Assembly (NCBI RefSeq): GCF_016429015.1
Contig: NZ_JAELTU010000049.1
Span: 1 to 43,551 of the forward strand
Reading direction: 5' to 3'
DNA length: 43,551 nt
Origin: Rhizobium sp. ASV20
Lineage (GTDB): Bacteria > Pseudomonadota > Alphaproteobacteria > Rhizobiales > Rhizobiaceae
Shown here: positions 25,073 through 33,646 of the stretch, piece by piece
Numbering within the stretch: position 1 is the first letter of the stretch
Layout of the letters: every line of letters starts with the position of its first letter
The notes under the pieces: model-generated
Told to the model about the DNA's origin: nothing
The model's database searches: none
Seen by the model: only the letters and a program-made list of their open reading frames with translations
Position numbers and translations under genes: made by a program

Positions 25073-25118
25073 GGTTCCCGCCTTGCGCTCATCCTGACGA
25101 GAAGCACAGGCGGGGACC
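25073..25118 (+). terminator. Hairpin downstream of the MFS carrier gene
   Basis: GGTTCCCGCCT (25073-25083) pairs with AGGCGGGGACC (25108-25118), an 11-bp stem with one G-T pair and a 24-base loop. It lies 22 bases after the stop of the carrier gene. No strong U-run follows. Confidence 0.5.
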
Positions 25119-25289
25119 ACGAACCTTAGGTCATCGTAAAAGCAGTTATATGTTGCGGCGCAATAGCCTCATTTCATAACCATTTGTTTATATCCAACAC
25201 AAAACATATCATTTGTCGCAATTCCCGCCGGCCTCTTAGGTTGCTGCACGCGATGACGAGATCGTCGCCAAATGCCTTGGGAGGAAGGA

Positions 25290-26507
25290 ATGAAGTTTTC
25301 ATCCAGAAAAGTGCTGGCAACAGCGCTGCTCTTGCTGTCTGCGAGCCTGACGGCGCTACATGCATCCGCGCAAAGTTTTTCGCCCACCAACAAGGACGTG
25401 CCGCAGGGATCGGCATTCTGGGACGACATCCCGACACAGGTTCCCGACGGCGCCAAGCCGGGCGAGATCTATTGGGCCAAGCAGCGCTCCGATGCGCCGA
25501 AGGGCTCGAAAGGCTGGGACGTCATCTATGTCACCGCTGGCGTCGGCGAAAAGCTGACTTATGTTTCCGGTGAAATCTACCTGCCAGATCAGGCTCCGAC
25601 CGGTCAACGCCAGCTCGTCCTCTGGAATCATGAAACCGCCGGCATGGAGGATAGCTGCGCGCCGTCGCGCCGGAGCCTGGTCGACAAGTGGGGCGTTCGC
25701 ATTCCGGCCATAGAAGATCTGCTGAAGAAGGGCTTCGCAGTGGTGACAAGCGACTATCAAGGCCTCGGCACGCCAGGCGCGACGTCCTATCTGAACGGCG
25801 CGGCACAGGCCCAGGCGTCGCTCGACGCTGTCAGGTTTGCTCAAACCTTTCCCGGTGCAAATGTCGGGCAGAAATTCACCGCCTATGGCTGGTCGCAAGG
25901 CGGACAGACATCCCTATGGCTTGCCCATCTGCAGGAAAGCTATGCGCCCGAACTCCAGCTTCTCGGAGTGGGCGAGATTGCTCCGGCATCGCGGCATTGG
26001 GATCTCACCGAATATGATCTGACGACAACCATCACCGGAGGTTATTACATCTCGCGCATGGTTGGGCTGCATGTCGGCCATCCCGAATTGAAGTTGCGGG
26101 ACGTCCTCTCCGTCGACGGACTTGAGGCCCTGGAAAACCTCAGCGCCGGGTGCTGGACGATCGCCGAAAAGACTCAGGGCAAGCCGACCACGCTTTTTGC
26201 AAATCAGGAAGGGCTGAAGCCGGGCAAGCCGTGGCGCGAATTGCTCGAAAAGAACGACGCCTTCCTGCCGGTCAAGAATGTGCCTTTTGTCTTCTTCCAA
26301 GGCGATAAGGACGACGCGGTGCCCGTTCAGTTGACCCGCAAGGTCGCAGCCGACCTGTGCGAGCAAGGAGTTACGGTCGATTACCGGGAAAGCGAAGGAT
26401 TGGATCACGAGACCATCGTACCCGTCGCCGCCGCGGCATTGCCGGCATGGTTCGAGGATCGGTTCAAGGGTAGCCCGGCACGAAAGGCCTGCCCTAAGTC
26501 GAATTGA
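25290..26507 (+). CDS. Secreted lipase/esterase, alpha/beta-hydrolase fold (LIP-like)
   Basis: This 405-residue exported enzyme has a signal peptide (positively charged start KFSSRK, then LATALLLLSASLTALHASA, cleavage near ASAQS). The nucleophile elbow is GWSQGGQ (about residue 200), the acid is probably in GDKDDAVP and the histidine in GLDHET near the C-terminus. VLWNHETAGMEDSCAPS and VTSDYQGLGTPG resemble the secretory lipase (LIP) group. GAGGAAGG precedes the ATG. The substrate is likely an ester or acylglycerol; this is inferred only from fold. Confidence 0.85.
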   Translation: MKFSSRKVLATALLLLSASLTALHASAQSFSPTNKDVPQGSAFWDDIPTQVPDGAKPGEIYWAKQRSDAPKGSKGWDVIYVTAGVGEKLTYVSGEIYLPDQAPTGQRQLVLWNHETAGMEDSCAPSRRSLVDKWGVRIPAIEDLLKKGFAVVTSDYQGLGTPGATSYLNGAAQAQASLDAVRFAQTFPGANVGQKFTAYGWSQGGQTSLWLAHLQESYAPELQLLGVGEIAPASRHWDLTEYDLTTTITGGYYISRMVGLHVGHPELKLRDVLSVDGLEALENLSAGCWTIAEKTQGKPTTLFANQEGLKPGKPWRELLEKNDAFLPVKNVPFVFFQGDKDDAVPVQLTRKVAADLCEQGVTVDYRESEGLDHETIVPVAAAALPAWFEDRFKGSPARKACPKSN

Positions 26508-26618
26508 CTGATAACGCCTACCCTCAAGCGCCTATCGCTTCTTGCGAGCTCCTGCATTCGTCAGTAATCTGTGCAGGAGCGACGCCGTTTGCGCACTCTG
26601 CCGAATTGAGGGAAATCC

Positions 26619-27245
26619 ATGATCAGCCTCGGTGTTTTGACAACCTATGTCGTCGTTGTACTGGGGCTGATGGTCATCCCAGGGCCTGCTACTCTTCTGA
26701 CATTGGCGAGAGCCGTCAGTGGTGGCAAGCGCACCGGGCTTGCGACAGGTCTGGGCATTGCTTTCGGCGACCTCTTCCACACGATGATGGCGACGTTCGG
26801 ACTGTCCGCACTGCTGGCCACATCGGCGTTGGCGTTCGAGATCGTCAAATATGCCGGCGTCGCCTATCTGATCTATCTCGGATTAAAAGCCTTCCGCGAG
26901 AAAGCCCAAAGTCTGGACATGCCGGCTACACAGGCGATCACGCCCATGCGCGCATTTCGACAGGGCTTCTTTACTGAAATACTCAACCCCAAGACCGCCT
27001 TGTTTTTCCTGGCGTTCCTGCCGCAGTTCATTCACCCCGAAAGTGGCCCGGTCGTCATGCAGCTTGCCTTGCTCGGTGCCATCTTCGTCGGGCTGAGCAT
27101 ATGCGTAACATCGCTTTTGGCTGTGGGAGCCGGCACGATTGGCGGCTGGCTACGCCGAAACCGCAGCGTTGGCCGCTGGCAGGGAAAGGTCATTGGCACG
27201 ATCTATGTGGCCCTCGGCCTGAGGCTTGCGCTTCAACAGCAGTGA
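26619..27245 (+). CDS. LysE/RhtB-family amino-acid exporter
   Basis: This 208-residue inner-membrane protein has the LysE-family start (VVLGLMVIPGPATLLTLARAVSGG), a GLATGLGIAFGD segment, and EILNPKTALFFLAFLPQFI, hallmarks of RhtB-type exporters of amino acids or derivatives. About six hydrophobic helices cover most of its length. GAGGG precedes the ATG. The gene converges with the AraC regulator. Confidence 0.92.
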   Translation: MISLGVLTTYVVVVLGLMVIPGPATLLTLARAVSGGKRTGLATGLGIAFGDLFHTMMATFGLSALLATSALAFEIVKYAGVAYLIYLGLKAFREKAQSLDMPATQAITPMRAFRQGFFTEILNPKTALFFLAFLPQFIHPESGPVVMQLALLGAIFVGLSICVTSLLAVGAGTIGGWLRRNRSVGRWQGKVIGTIYVALGLRLALQQQ

Positions 27246-27251
27246 CTTCGC

Positions 27252-28058
27252 TCAGCGGCGGCCGTCTCGCAGGCTATCGAAGGGAAGCTGTTGGCGGGCA
27301 ATCTCACGCGGGGCGTAGCCGAAGGCACGCTTGAACATGGACGTGAAGGCGGCGGGGTTCCTGTAGCCGAGATCCAGCGCGATCGTGGTGACAGCGGTGC
27401 CGGCGACCAATCTCGGAAGTGCCGCATGCAGACACGCTTGCTGGCGCCATTCGACGAAGCTCAGTCCTGTCTCCAGGCGAAACATCCGCGTGAAAGCGCG
27501 CCGGCTCATGCTCAGCCGGCTTGCCCACGAGCCGATCGTATCGTGTGCGCTCGGATGAAGAAGGAAATCCTGGCACTTCTGGGCAAGCACCGGGTTGCGC
27601 GGTAACGGCAACGAAAGCGGCAATGGCTTCAATCGTGCCAACTCGTGCAGAAGCAGGGTCATCAGCGCGCCGGACCGATCATTCCGATCGTATTCGACCG
27701 GAATATCGACAGCCTCGGCGATCAAGGCCCGAAGCAGAGGCGATATCTCCACGACCTGGCAGTGATCCGGCATCGTCTCGATGGCGTGCGGCTCGATGTA
27801 GACGCTGCGCATGCTGACACTGCCGAGCATGCGGACGCTGTGGACGACGCCCGGAGGAATCCACATTCCTCTTTCCGGCGGCATGACGAGCGTGCCGTCC
27901 GGCGTGGTTGCCAATACCACGCCGGAAAAGCCGTAGAGCAGCTGCGCACGACGATGCTGATGCGGCTCGACGCGATGCCCATCTTCATATTCATTGCCGA
28001 GCGCAACGATCGGTCGCTCGACGTCGATGAAAGCATCAATCCGGCTGTTCCTGACCAT
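27252..28058 (-). CDS. AraC-family transcriptional regulator with cupin domain
   Basis: This 268-residue protein has an N-terminal cupin-like sensor (EPHQHRRAQLLYGFSGV, PPERGMWIPPGVVH) and a C-terminal AraC double helix-turn-helix (SMSRRAFTRMFRLETGLSFVEW and DLGYRNPAAFTSMFKRAFG). A TTG seven codons upstream is possible, but ATG at 28058 starts the conserved region. It is divergent from a fosmidomycin-resistance-type MFS gene and probably controls it, similar to the NimR/NimT arrangement in E. coli. Confidence 0.9.
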   Translation of the reverse strand: MVRNSRIDAFIDVERPIVALGNEYEDGHRVEPHQHRRAQLLYGFSGVVLATTPDGTLVMPPERGMWIPPGVVHSVRMLGSVSMRSVYIEPHAIETMPDHCQVVEISPLLRALIAEAVDIPVEYDRNDRSGALMTLLLHELARLKPLPLSLPLPRNPVLAQKCQDFLLHPSAHDTIGSWASRLSMSRRAFTRMFRLETGLSFVEWRQQACLHAALPRLVAGTAVTTIALDLGYRNPAAFTSMFKRAFGYAPREIARQQLPFDSLRDGRR

Positions 28059-28152
28059 CTTGGCCCAGTCTCGTAACAATTTCGCCTAATCGCGGTGGCG
28101 GGCGACCTGTTCTTTCAGTATCAGCGCGGAAGACGAATTGAAAGCGAGTGCC

Positions 28153-29349
28153 ATGAGCCAGGTCATCAACGCGCCCCGCGCGGCTACCACCATATACCCG
28201 ATCCTGCTGGTCGCCAGTCTCGGCCATTTCATCAATGACGTGACGCAATCATTGCTGCCCGCAAGCTATCCAGTGCTCAAGGCAGGCTTTGGCTTGAGCT
28301 TCGCCCAGCTCGGCGTGCTGACATTCGTTTATCAGGTGACTGCCTCGATCCTGCAACCGTTCGTCGGATGGTACACGGACGGCAAGCCGCAGCCCTATTC
28401 TCTTCCCTTCGGCATGGCCTGCAGTTGCGCAGGCATGGTGACGCTGGGGTTGGCGCCGAACTATTGGGTTCTGGTCATGGGCGCCGTTCTCCTCGGGTTC
28501 GGCTCTTCGATCTTCCATCCGGAAGCATCGCGCATCGCCCGCCTCGCTTCAGGCGGAAAACATGGCTTCGCGCAGTCCGTGTTTCAGGTTGGCGGCAATT
28601 TCGGCACGTCGCTTGGCCCGCTGCTGGCTGCCTTCTTCATTCTCCCGCATGGACAGCGTGGCATGGCCTTCCTTGCCGTCCTCGCCTTCATCGGCATTCT
28701 CATTCTGAGCGGCCTTGGGCGTTGGTATCAGGCGAACGGACAAAGCCTTCGCGCTCCGGCGAAATCCGGCAAGAAGCACAAGGCGCTGACCCTGTCGCGT
28801 ACCCGTGTCGGCATTGCCATTGCCGTGTTGATCGCACTGATCTTCTCGAAGTATTTCTACCTTGCAAGCTTCACCAGCTACTACAATTTTTATCTGATGG
28901 ATCGGTTCGGCCTTTCCGAGCGCTCGGCCCAGCTCTGCCAGTTCGTGTTCTTCGCCGCCGTCGCCTTCGGCACCATGATCGGCGGCCCGGTGGGCGATCG
29001 CATCGGGCGCAAAAAGGTCATCTGGGGTTCGATCCTCGGCATCTTGCCGTTCACGATCGTCCTGCCACATGCCAGCCTGGAGGTGACCATCATCCTCAGC
29101 GCCATCATCGGCACGGTCATCGCGTCGGCATTCTCGGCAATCGTCGTCTATGCGCAGGAGCTGATGCCTGGTCGCGTCGGCATGGTCTCGGGCCTGTTCT
29201 TCGGCTTCGCCTTCGGCATGGGCGGCATTGGTGCCGCAGCCCTTGGAGCTCTGGCCGACAGGACGAGCATCGAATTCGTGTTCGAACTTTGCGCGTTCCT
29301 GCCATTGATCGGTCTCTTGACCATCCTGCTACCGAACGTCGAAGATTGA
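28153..29349 (+). CDS. fsr: Fosmidomycin resistance-type MFS efflux protein
   Basis: This 398-residue, roughly twelve-helix carrier matches E. coli Fsr along its length: GHFINDVTQSLLPASYPVLK, FQVGGNFGTSLGPLLAAF, FHPEASRIARLASGGKHG, IFSKYFYLASFTSYY, YAQELMPGRVGMVSGLFFG. Fsr exports the phosphonate antibiotic fosmidomycin; its natural substrate is unclear. The ATG is preferred over a TTG five codons earlier. A divergent AraC gene and about 94 bases of intergenic DNA form the likely control region. Confidence 0.9.
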   Translation: MSQVINAPRAATTIYPILLVASLGHFINDVTQSLLPASYPVLKAGFGLSFAQLGVLTFVYQVTASILQPFVGWYTDGKPQPYSLPFGMACSCAGMVTLGLAPNYWVLVMGAVLLGFGSSIFHPEASRIARLASGGKHGFAQSVFQVGGNFGTSLGPLLAAFFILPHGQRGMAFLAVLAFIGILILSGLGRWYQANGQSLRAPAKSGKKHKALTLSRTRVGIAIAVLIALIFSKYFYLASFTSYYNFYLMDRFGLSERSAQLCQFVFFAAVAFGTMIGGPVGDRIGRKKVIWGSILGILPFTIVLPHASLEVTIILSAIIGTVIASAFSAIVVYAQELMPGRVGMVSGLFFGFAFGMGGIGAAALGALADRTSIEFVFELCAFLPLIGLLTILLPNVED

Positions 29350-29397
29350 ACACTTCGTCGGTCTAAAAAGCTTTCGCCGATGGCGCGAGGATATCGG

Positions 29398-30078
29398 TCA
29401 GCGATCGCGCTTGACGATACGAAAGTTCATTTCGGCGCGCAGGCGGAAACCGAGGGCGGTATAGAGCGAGATGGCGGAACTGTTTGCAGCATAGGCGTGC
29501 AGATAAGCCGTCTCGTCCCTGGCCGAAATTTCGCCCGCGACAAATCGGAATAACAGCTTGCCGAAGCCGCGCCCTTGAAAATCCGGATGTGTACAAAGGC
29601 CACTGAGTTCGGCAAAGCCTGTCTGGCGCATACGCTGGCCTCCCATGGCAACCAGCCGACTATCGATCTTAATTCCCCAGAAAGCGCCCAGGCTCTGGGC
29701 GCGTAACGTGAATGGTCCCGGCTTGGTCAATGTGGCAAGCACAAGCATGTCCTCTGCATCGGCTTCCGTCAGTGGCACGATACGGCTGTCAACAATCCGA
29801 GGATAAGGCCGTTCGGCAATCATCTGCACGAGCTTGGCGTCAGAAACGGTCGTCAACTCCAGCGGGGTCGGAATCGGTTCGGCCTCGACAAGCGCCATGA
29901 CCTCCCCCGAAGCAGGCAGGCATTCAAGAGCTTTGAGACTTCCGGCGGCATTATCGGCAGAAGCGGCAAAAGGCACGATCGAAGGCGGATAGCGCCGCGC
30001 GTCGTCGCTGCCTTCGGCCAGCGCTGCATGAGCGGTTCGAAGAGCGCTCCAGACCGGACGATCGAGAATGTGGCTCAT
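29398..30078 (-). CDS. GNAT-family N-acetyltransferase
   Basis: This 226-residue protein has a C-terminal acetyltransferase domain with the acetyl-CoA motif A (ELSGLCTHPDFQGRGFGKLLFR) and motif B (ANSSAISLYTALGFR), typical of the FR47/GNAT type. The N-terminal third is variable. It starts four bases inside the MarR gene stop (ATGA), so it is the second gene of a MarR-GNAT operon, often used to inactivate a toxic small molecule. The substrate cannot be told. Confidence 0.88.
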   Translation of the reverse strand: MSHILDRPVWSALRTAHAALAEGSDDARRYPPSIVPFAASADNAAGSLKALECLPASGEVMALVEAEPIPTPLELTTVSDAKLVQMIAERPYPRIVDSRIVPLTEADAEDMLVLATLTKPGPFTLRAQSLGAFWGIKIDSRLVAMGGQRMRQTGFAELSGLCTHPDFQGRGFGKLLFRFVAGEISARDETAYLHAYAANSSAISLYTALGFRLRAEMNFRIVKRDR

Positions 30079-30569
30079 GATTTCCGCTCCTTGTTCAGGT
30101 TGGCCCGCCCGGCAAGCGGAACGGCGGCAAGTCCGTCTTCGATGTTGGCGAGGTGTTGCAGGATCGGCCCTGAGAAATCGCCGCAAAGCTCCGCCACAGC
30201 CTGCTCGACGCGCGGCCAAACCGACTGTCTGGAATAATCCACCAGCTCCTGTCCCTTCGATGTCAATGAAACCAGCCTCCGGCGCTGGTCTTCCGACGAG
30301 GTTCGCATGTCGACATAGCCCGTCTCGAGGAGCTGGGAGACAGTGCGCGTCGCGCCCGGTTGCGTGATACCGACGGCCTGCGCAAGTTCGCCGATCGTCA
30401 ATGGACCTGCACGGTCCAGCGCTGCCAGAAACGGATATTGCGCGGCCTGAAGAGAGACACCAAGCTCCTGCATGATTTGCTGGGTATCGGCTTGCAATCG
30501 CTCGCCGATGCGACGGAGACGGCTGCCCAGACAAAGAAAGCCGAGCGATCTGACGACATCTTCAACCAA
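30075..30569 (-). CDS. MarR-family transcriptional regulator
   Basis: This 164-residue MarR protein has a winged helix (LTIGELAQAVGITQPGATRTVSQLLE, then the wing RTSSEDQRRRLVSLTSKG) and flanking dimerisation helices. The start is TTG with GGAG seven bases upstream. It leads the operon with the GNAT gene and likely represses both. The AT-rich segment 30580-30625 upstream, which includes a TATATAACGTGATATA-like palindrome, could be its promoter and operator. Confidence 0.88.
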   Translation of the reverse strand: MVEDVVRSLGFLCLGSRLRRIGERLQADTQQIMQELGVSLQAAQYPFLAALDRAGPLTIGELAQAVGITQPGATRTVSQLLETGYVDMRTSSEDQRRRLVSLTSKGQELVDYSRQSVWPRVEQAVAELCGDFSGPILQHLANIEDGLAAVPLAGRANLNKERKS

Positions 30570-30599
30570 TGTAGTGCTCCATCGTAATGCATAAGTAGT

Positions 30600-30990
30600 T
30601 ATATATCACGTTATATAAAAGCTTATTCGATCTTCGTCAACGGCGCTCTCGGGAATGACGATGTCTATAAGACCTTGTCGAGCGACCTTGCGGCTTCCGC
30701 GCAAGATCGGCGCTAGCGCCAGCCTACTTCTTCGCCGCGAAAGGTGCCGGCTGGGGCAATTCCAGGAGAAGCCGAAGCTCTCCATTGCCGTCCAACGTTG
30801 CGTACTGGAAAAACAGGACCGGCCCGCGAAAGGGGGTTCGCTCCTCGTATTGGAACGCTTCCGCGCCCGGTCCTGCATTCCTCGCAGGCCGCACCTGCAG
30901 GAAGCGGCGCTTTTGCTTGCCGATTGCGGCGAGAGATTGGCTGCCGGTGAGGAAATTCCAGGCGCCCGGCGGAAAGACCGTGGCCGATCT
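30600..30990. other. Intergenic region without a convincing gene
   Basis: About 390 bases lie between the MarR start and the end of the LysR gene. Several frames are open on both strands, but none carries a recognisable domain, a good ribosome site and protein-like composition together. The left end is AT-rich (GTTATATATCACGTTATATAA, near 30598) and is the probable MarR control site. Confidence 0.4.
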
Positions 30991-31950
30991 CTAACGTCGA
31001 AGGGTAGCGAGATACTCGCTCATCTCTTCCGCCCCGCTGTTCAATGCGGGCACAACGGCTTCGACGATGGCATCGATTGCCGCCCGAAGGCGAGGCAGGA
31101 GGAAGGGCGCGGCCGGCCAGACGGCGTGCACAGGCAAATGACCAGCGATGCGCCCTTGCAGAACCGACACGAGGCGGCCATCGGCAATCTCGGCTCGCAC
31201 CAGCCAATAAGGCACCAGACCAATTCCCTCTCCAGACCGGATTGCCGAGAGCGTCAGAAGGCTGCCTTCGAGCAGAAGGCGCGCCTTCGGATGCCATGAC
31301 AACAATCCGCCGTCCGGCTGCAGGAATTGCCACGGCGTCGGCCGCCCTCTTGCCGATCCGGTAATCAGATCGTGCGTGGTGAGGTCATCGACAGTCTCCG
31401 GCGGTTGGCGGCCGCTGAAATAGTCATGGGAGCCGCAAAGGACCAGATGCTGTAGTCCCAGGCGGCGGGCAACCAGGCCGCCGGCGTTCGGCAGTTCACC
31501 AATGCGAACAGCCAGATCGACTTCGCCATTGGAAAGATCGAGCTGCTCGAGGGAACTGTCGATATTGAGCGTCAGCCGTGGCCATTTGCGTATGAGCGTA
31601 TAGAGCGCGGGGGCCACGATTTGCGAGCCGAAAAGCGGCGGCAGGCTTATATTGAGGACACCAGCGGGCTCGTCGGAAAGGCCCGTGAGCATCGTTTCGA
31701 TCCGACGAACATCACGATAGGCGGCCCCACAGACATCGCGATAGGCAGCCCCCTCTGCCGTCAGCGACAGGCTGCGTGTCGTCCGCTTGAAAAGCCTGAC
31801 ATTCAACCGTTGTTCGATACGCCCGACCGCCTTGGCGACCGCAGAAGCGGAAAGTCGCAGCCGTGCCGAGGCCGCAACGAAGCTCCCCGCCTCGCAGACA
31901 GCCAGAAAAACCCCGATATCGTCGCCTGATTGATGCCGCATAGTCACCAT
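30991..31950 (-). CDS. LysR-family regulator with internal 8-residue duplication
   Basis: This 319-residue LysR protein has the N-terminal winged helix (FLAVCEAGSFVAASARLRLS, SAVAKAVGRIEQRLNVRLF) and a substrate-binding domain (EVDLAVRIGELPNAGGLVARRL). Behind the DNA-binding domain the sequence reads GAAYRDVCGAAYRDVRR: an eight-residue tandem duplication in the linker helix. It is divergent from the SDR gene at 32025 and probably controls it. CrgA-like LysR proteins often regulate neighbouring oxidoreductases. Confidence 0.9.
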   Translation of the reverse strand: MVTMRHQSGDDIGVFLAVCEAGSFVAASARLRLSASAVAKAVGRIEQRLNVRLFKRTTRSLSLTAEGAAYRDVCGAAYRDVRRIETMLTGLSDEPAGVLNISLPPLFGSQIVAPALYTLIRKWPRLTLNIDSSLEQLDLSNGEVDLAVRIGELPNAGGLVARRLGLQHLVLCGSHDYFSGRQPPETVDDLTTHDLITGSARGRPTPWQFLQPDGGLLSWHPKARLLLEGSLLTLSAIRSGEGIGLVPYWLVRAEIADGRLVSVLQGRIAGHLPVHAVWPAAPFLLPRLRAAIDAIVEAVVPALNSGAEEMSEYLATLRR

Positions 31951-32024
31951 TCACGAATTTAGTTCGGCAATATAAGGATTATTTGTCGCTTTAACAGCTC
32001 ATGAAGCGCGAATATTGTCGCCTC

Positions 32025-32735
32025 ATGAGCAATATTCGCACCTACGCCATCATCGGGGGAACGTCAGGCATCGGACTGGCGCTTGCCCATACACTCGCAA
32101 GACGGGGAGACCGGCTGCTCATCGGTGGCCGCTCTCCAGAGAATCTCGCAAGGACCTTGTCGACCCTTGGTCCGGCCGCATCCGGCCGAACCGTGGAAAT
32201 CACCGATAGCACCTCGCTTGAGCGCTTCTTCGCCGAGGCACCGGAATTGTCCGGCCTGTTCACCCCTGCCGCCTCCTACAAGACCGGCACCTTCCGCGAC
32301 GGTGGCCTGGAAACCAGCGAAGGCTTGTTCGAAGCCAAGTTCTGGGGGCAATTTCGCGCCGTTCATGCAGCCTTGCCACATCTGCGCACGGACGCGTCGG
32401 TGGTGCTGATGTCGGGAGCCGCTTCGGCAAGACCAGTCGGCGCGCCGGCTTACGCCGCCTGCAACGCGGCGCTCGAGGGGCTCGCGCGAGGTCTTGCGCT
32501 CGAACTCAATCCTATCCGTGTAAATTGCCTCTCTCCCGGGACGACGGATAGCGAATTGTGGCGCAATCGCCCCGATGATGTCAGGAAACCGGCTTACGAC
32601 TACTGGAGCAAGATCTCCCTGACGCAAAGACCGGCCACGGTCGAAGAGCAGGCCCATGCAGCTCTCTTCCTTCTCGATAATACCAATATGACCGGCAGCA
32701 CGCTCTTCTGCGACGGCGGCTACACCATGCGCTGA
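32025..32735 (+). CDS. Short-chain dehydrogenase/reductase, lysine-less variant
   Basis: This 236-residue Rossmann protein has the NAD(P)-binding loop IGGTSGIG, the active-site Ser130 (LMSGAAS) and Tyr143 (PAYAACN), and a C-terminal FCDGGYTMR typical of SDRs. The YxxxK lysine is replaced by Asn147. An upstream ATG at 32001 would add eight residues (MKREYCRL); neither start has a good ribosome site. It is divergent from a LysR regulator. Several SDR subgroups carry such substitutions, so the gene is probably functional. Confidence 0.85.
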   Translation: MSNIRTYAIIGGTSGIGLALAHTLARRGDRLLIGGRSPENLARTLSTLGPAASGRTVEITDSTSLERFFAEAPELSGLFTPAASYKTGTFRDGGLETSEGLFEAKFWGQFRAVHAALPHLRTDASVVLMSGAASARPVGAPAYAACNAALEGLARGLALELNPIRVNCLSPGTTDSELWRNRPDDVRKPAYDYWSKISLTQRPATVEEQAHAALFLLDNTNMTGSTLFCDGGYTMR

Positions 32736-32767
32736 GTGAAACCTCGACCTTGCCTGCAGGACACTAT

Positions 32768-32792
32768 CCCGGCACAGCCCGGCTGTGCCGGG
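32768..32792 (+). terminator. Terminator-like hairpin after the SDR gene
   Basis: CCCGGCACAG (32768-32777) pairs perfectly with CTGTGCCGGG (32783-32792) around a 5-base loop, 32 bases past the SDR stop. No long U-run follows. Confidence 0.65.
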
Positions 32793-32866
32793 CGTCCGGT
32801 CGTGAGATAGGCCCTTCCCCCCAATCAGACCCGATTGACGACGACTTTCCAGCCACGCCCTCGGCG

Positions 32867-32881
32867 TTAACCATCTATTAA
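32867..32881 (+). promoter_or_regulatory. CtrA-type site, distal, upstream of BTLCP gene
   Basis: TTAACCATCTATTAA matches TTAA-N7-TTAA. It lies about 95 bases upstream of the peptidase ATG. Confidence 0.45.
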
Positions 32882-32932
32882 GATTTGCGGCCGTTCCGAG
32901 ACGAGTCAAATTGACTTCGGAAAGCTCAAAAT

Positions 32933-32948
32933 TTAACGATTCGTTAAC
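32933..32948 (+). promoter_or_regulatory. CtrA-type site, proximal, upstream of BTLCP gene
   Basis: TTAACGATTCGTTAAC matches TTAA-N7-TTAAC and is also a perfect inverted repeat (TTAACG, ATT, CGTTAA). It is about 28 bases before the ATG, so it would overlap the core promoter or the leader. Confidence 0.5.
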
Positions 32949-32975
32949 ACTGTTCTTTTGGGCAAAGGCGTTTGT

Positions 32976-33617
32976 ATGTTTTGCGTCGTCCGGCCAGCCA
33001 GCCTCCTCTCCGCGGCAAAGAGCGTTCTTTCCGCCTTGATTTTCGCGACAACGATCCTTGCCTGGGAAATGGGCGCCTCAGCGGCGCCAAGCCCGGTCAT
33101 GTCGACGGGTTCGATCACGTCCCAGCCGATCGGGCACTATGATTTCTGCCAGCGGCGTCCCGACGAATGCTCAATCCACCCGAGCGATCTGCGCCCCATC
33201 AAGATCACCCAGAAGACCTGGGACGAGATTGTCGAGGTCAACACCTCGGTCAACAAGTGGGTCAAGCCCGTCAGCGATCTCGATCACTACGGCGTGGTGC
33301 AGTACTGGAACTATCCTGACGACGGCATGGGCAATTGCGAGCACTATGCTCTGGAGAAGCGCCGCGAACTGATGAACAAGGGCATATCGCTCGCCAACCT
33401 GCTGATCACCGTCGTGCGTCTTCCTGATGGCGAGGGGCACGCCATTGTTACAGTGCGCACCGATCGCGGCGACTTCATCCTCGACAACCTTACCGATGAG
33501 GTGAAGAACTGGACGCAGACGCCCTATCATTACCTGAAGCGGCAGGCGATCAACGATACCGGCCGCTGGGTCGACATCATCCAGAAGCCGACTGTCGTAG
33601 CGAGCATGACGAACTAG
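32976..33617 (+). CDS. BTLCP-family periplasmic transglutaminase-like cysteine peptidase
   Basis: This 213-residue protein has an N-terminal hydrophobic export segment (VLSALIFATTILAW, cleavage near ASAAP). The catalytic triad is Cys121 (GNCEHYAL), His155 (GEGHAI) and Asp170 (ILDNL). Family members process periplasmic or cell-surface proteins, some as LapG-like proteases. An AAAGG ribosome site lies eight bases upstream of the ATG; a TTG six codons earlier is less likely. Two CtrA-type boxes precede it. Confidence 0.88.
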   Translation: MFCVVRPASLLSAAKSVLSALIFATTILAWEMGASAAPSPVMSTGSITSQPIGHYDFCQRRPDECSIHPSDLRPIKITQKTWDEIVEVNTSVNKWVKPVSDLDHYGVVQYWNYPDDGMGNCEHYALEKRRELMNKGISLANLLITVVRLPDGEGHAIVTVRTDRGDFILDNLTDEVKNWTQTPYHYLKRQAINDTGRWVDIIQKPTVVASMTN

Positions 33618-33646
33618 GCTGCTCCAGCTAGGCTGCCATTGCAGCC

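Noticed and set aside
29398..30534. A 378-codon frame joining the GNAT gene to the region of the MarR gene
   Set aside because: The first about 150 codons lie in a different frame over the MarR gene and have shadow-like composition rich in Arg, Ala and Gly; the real start is the ATG at 30078 overlapping the MarR stop.
30655..31299. Plus-strand frame partly antisense to the LysR gene
   Set aside because: No domain pattern was seen and more than half of it overlaps the conserved LysR coding sequence.
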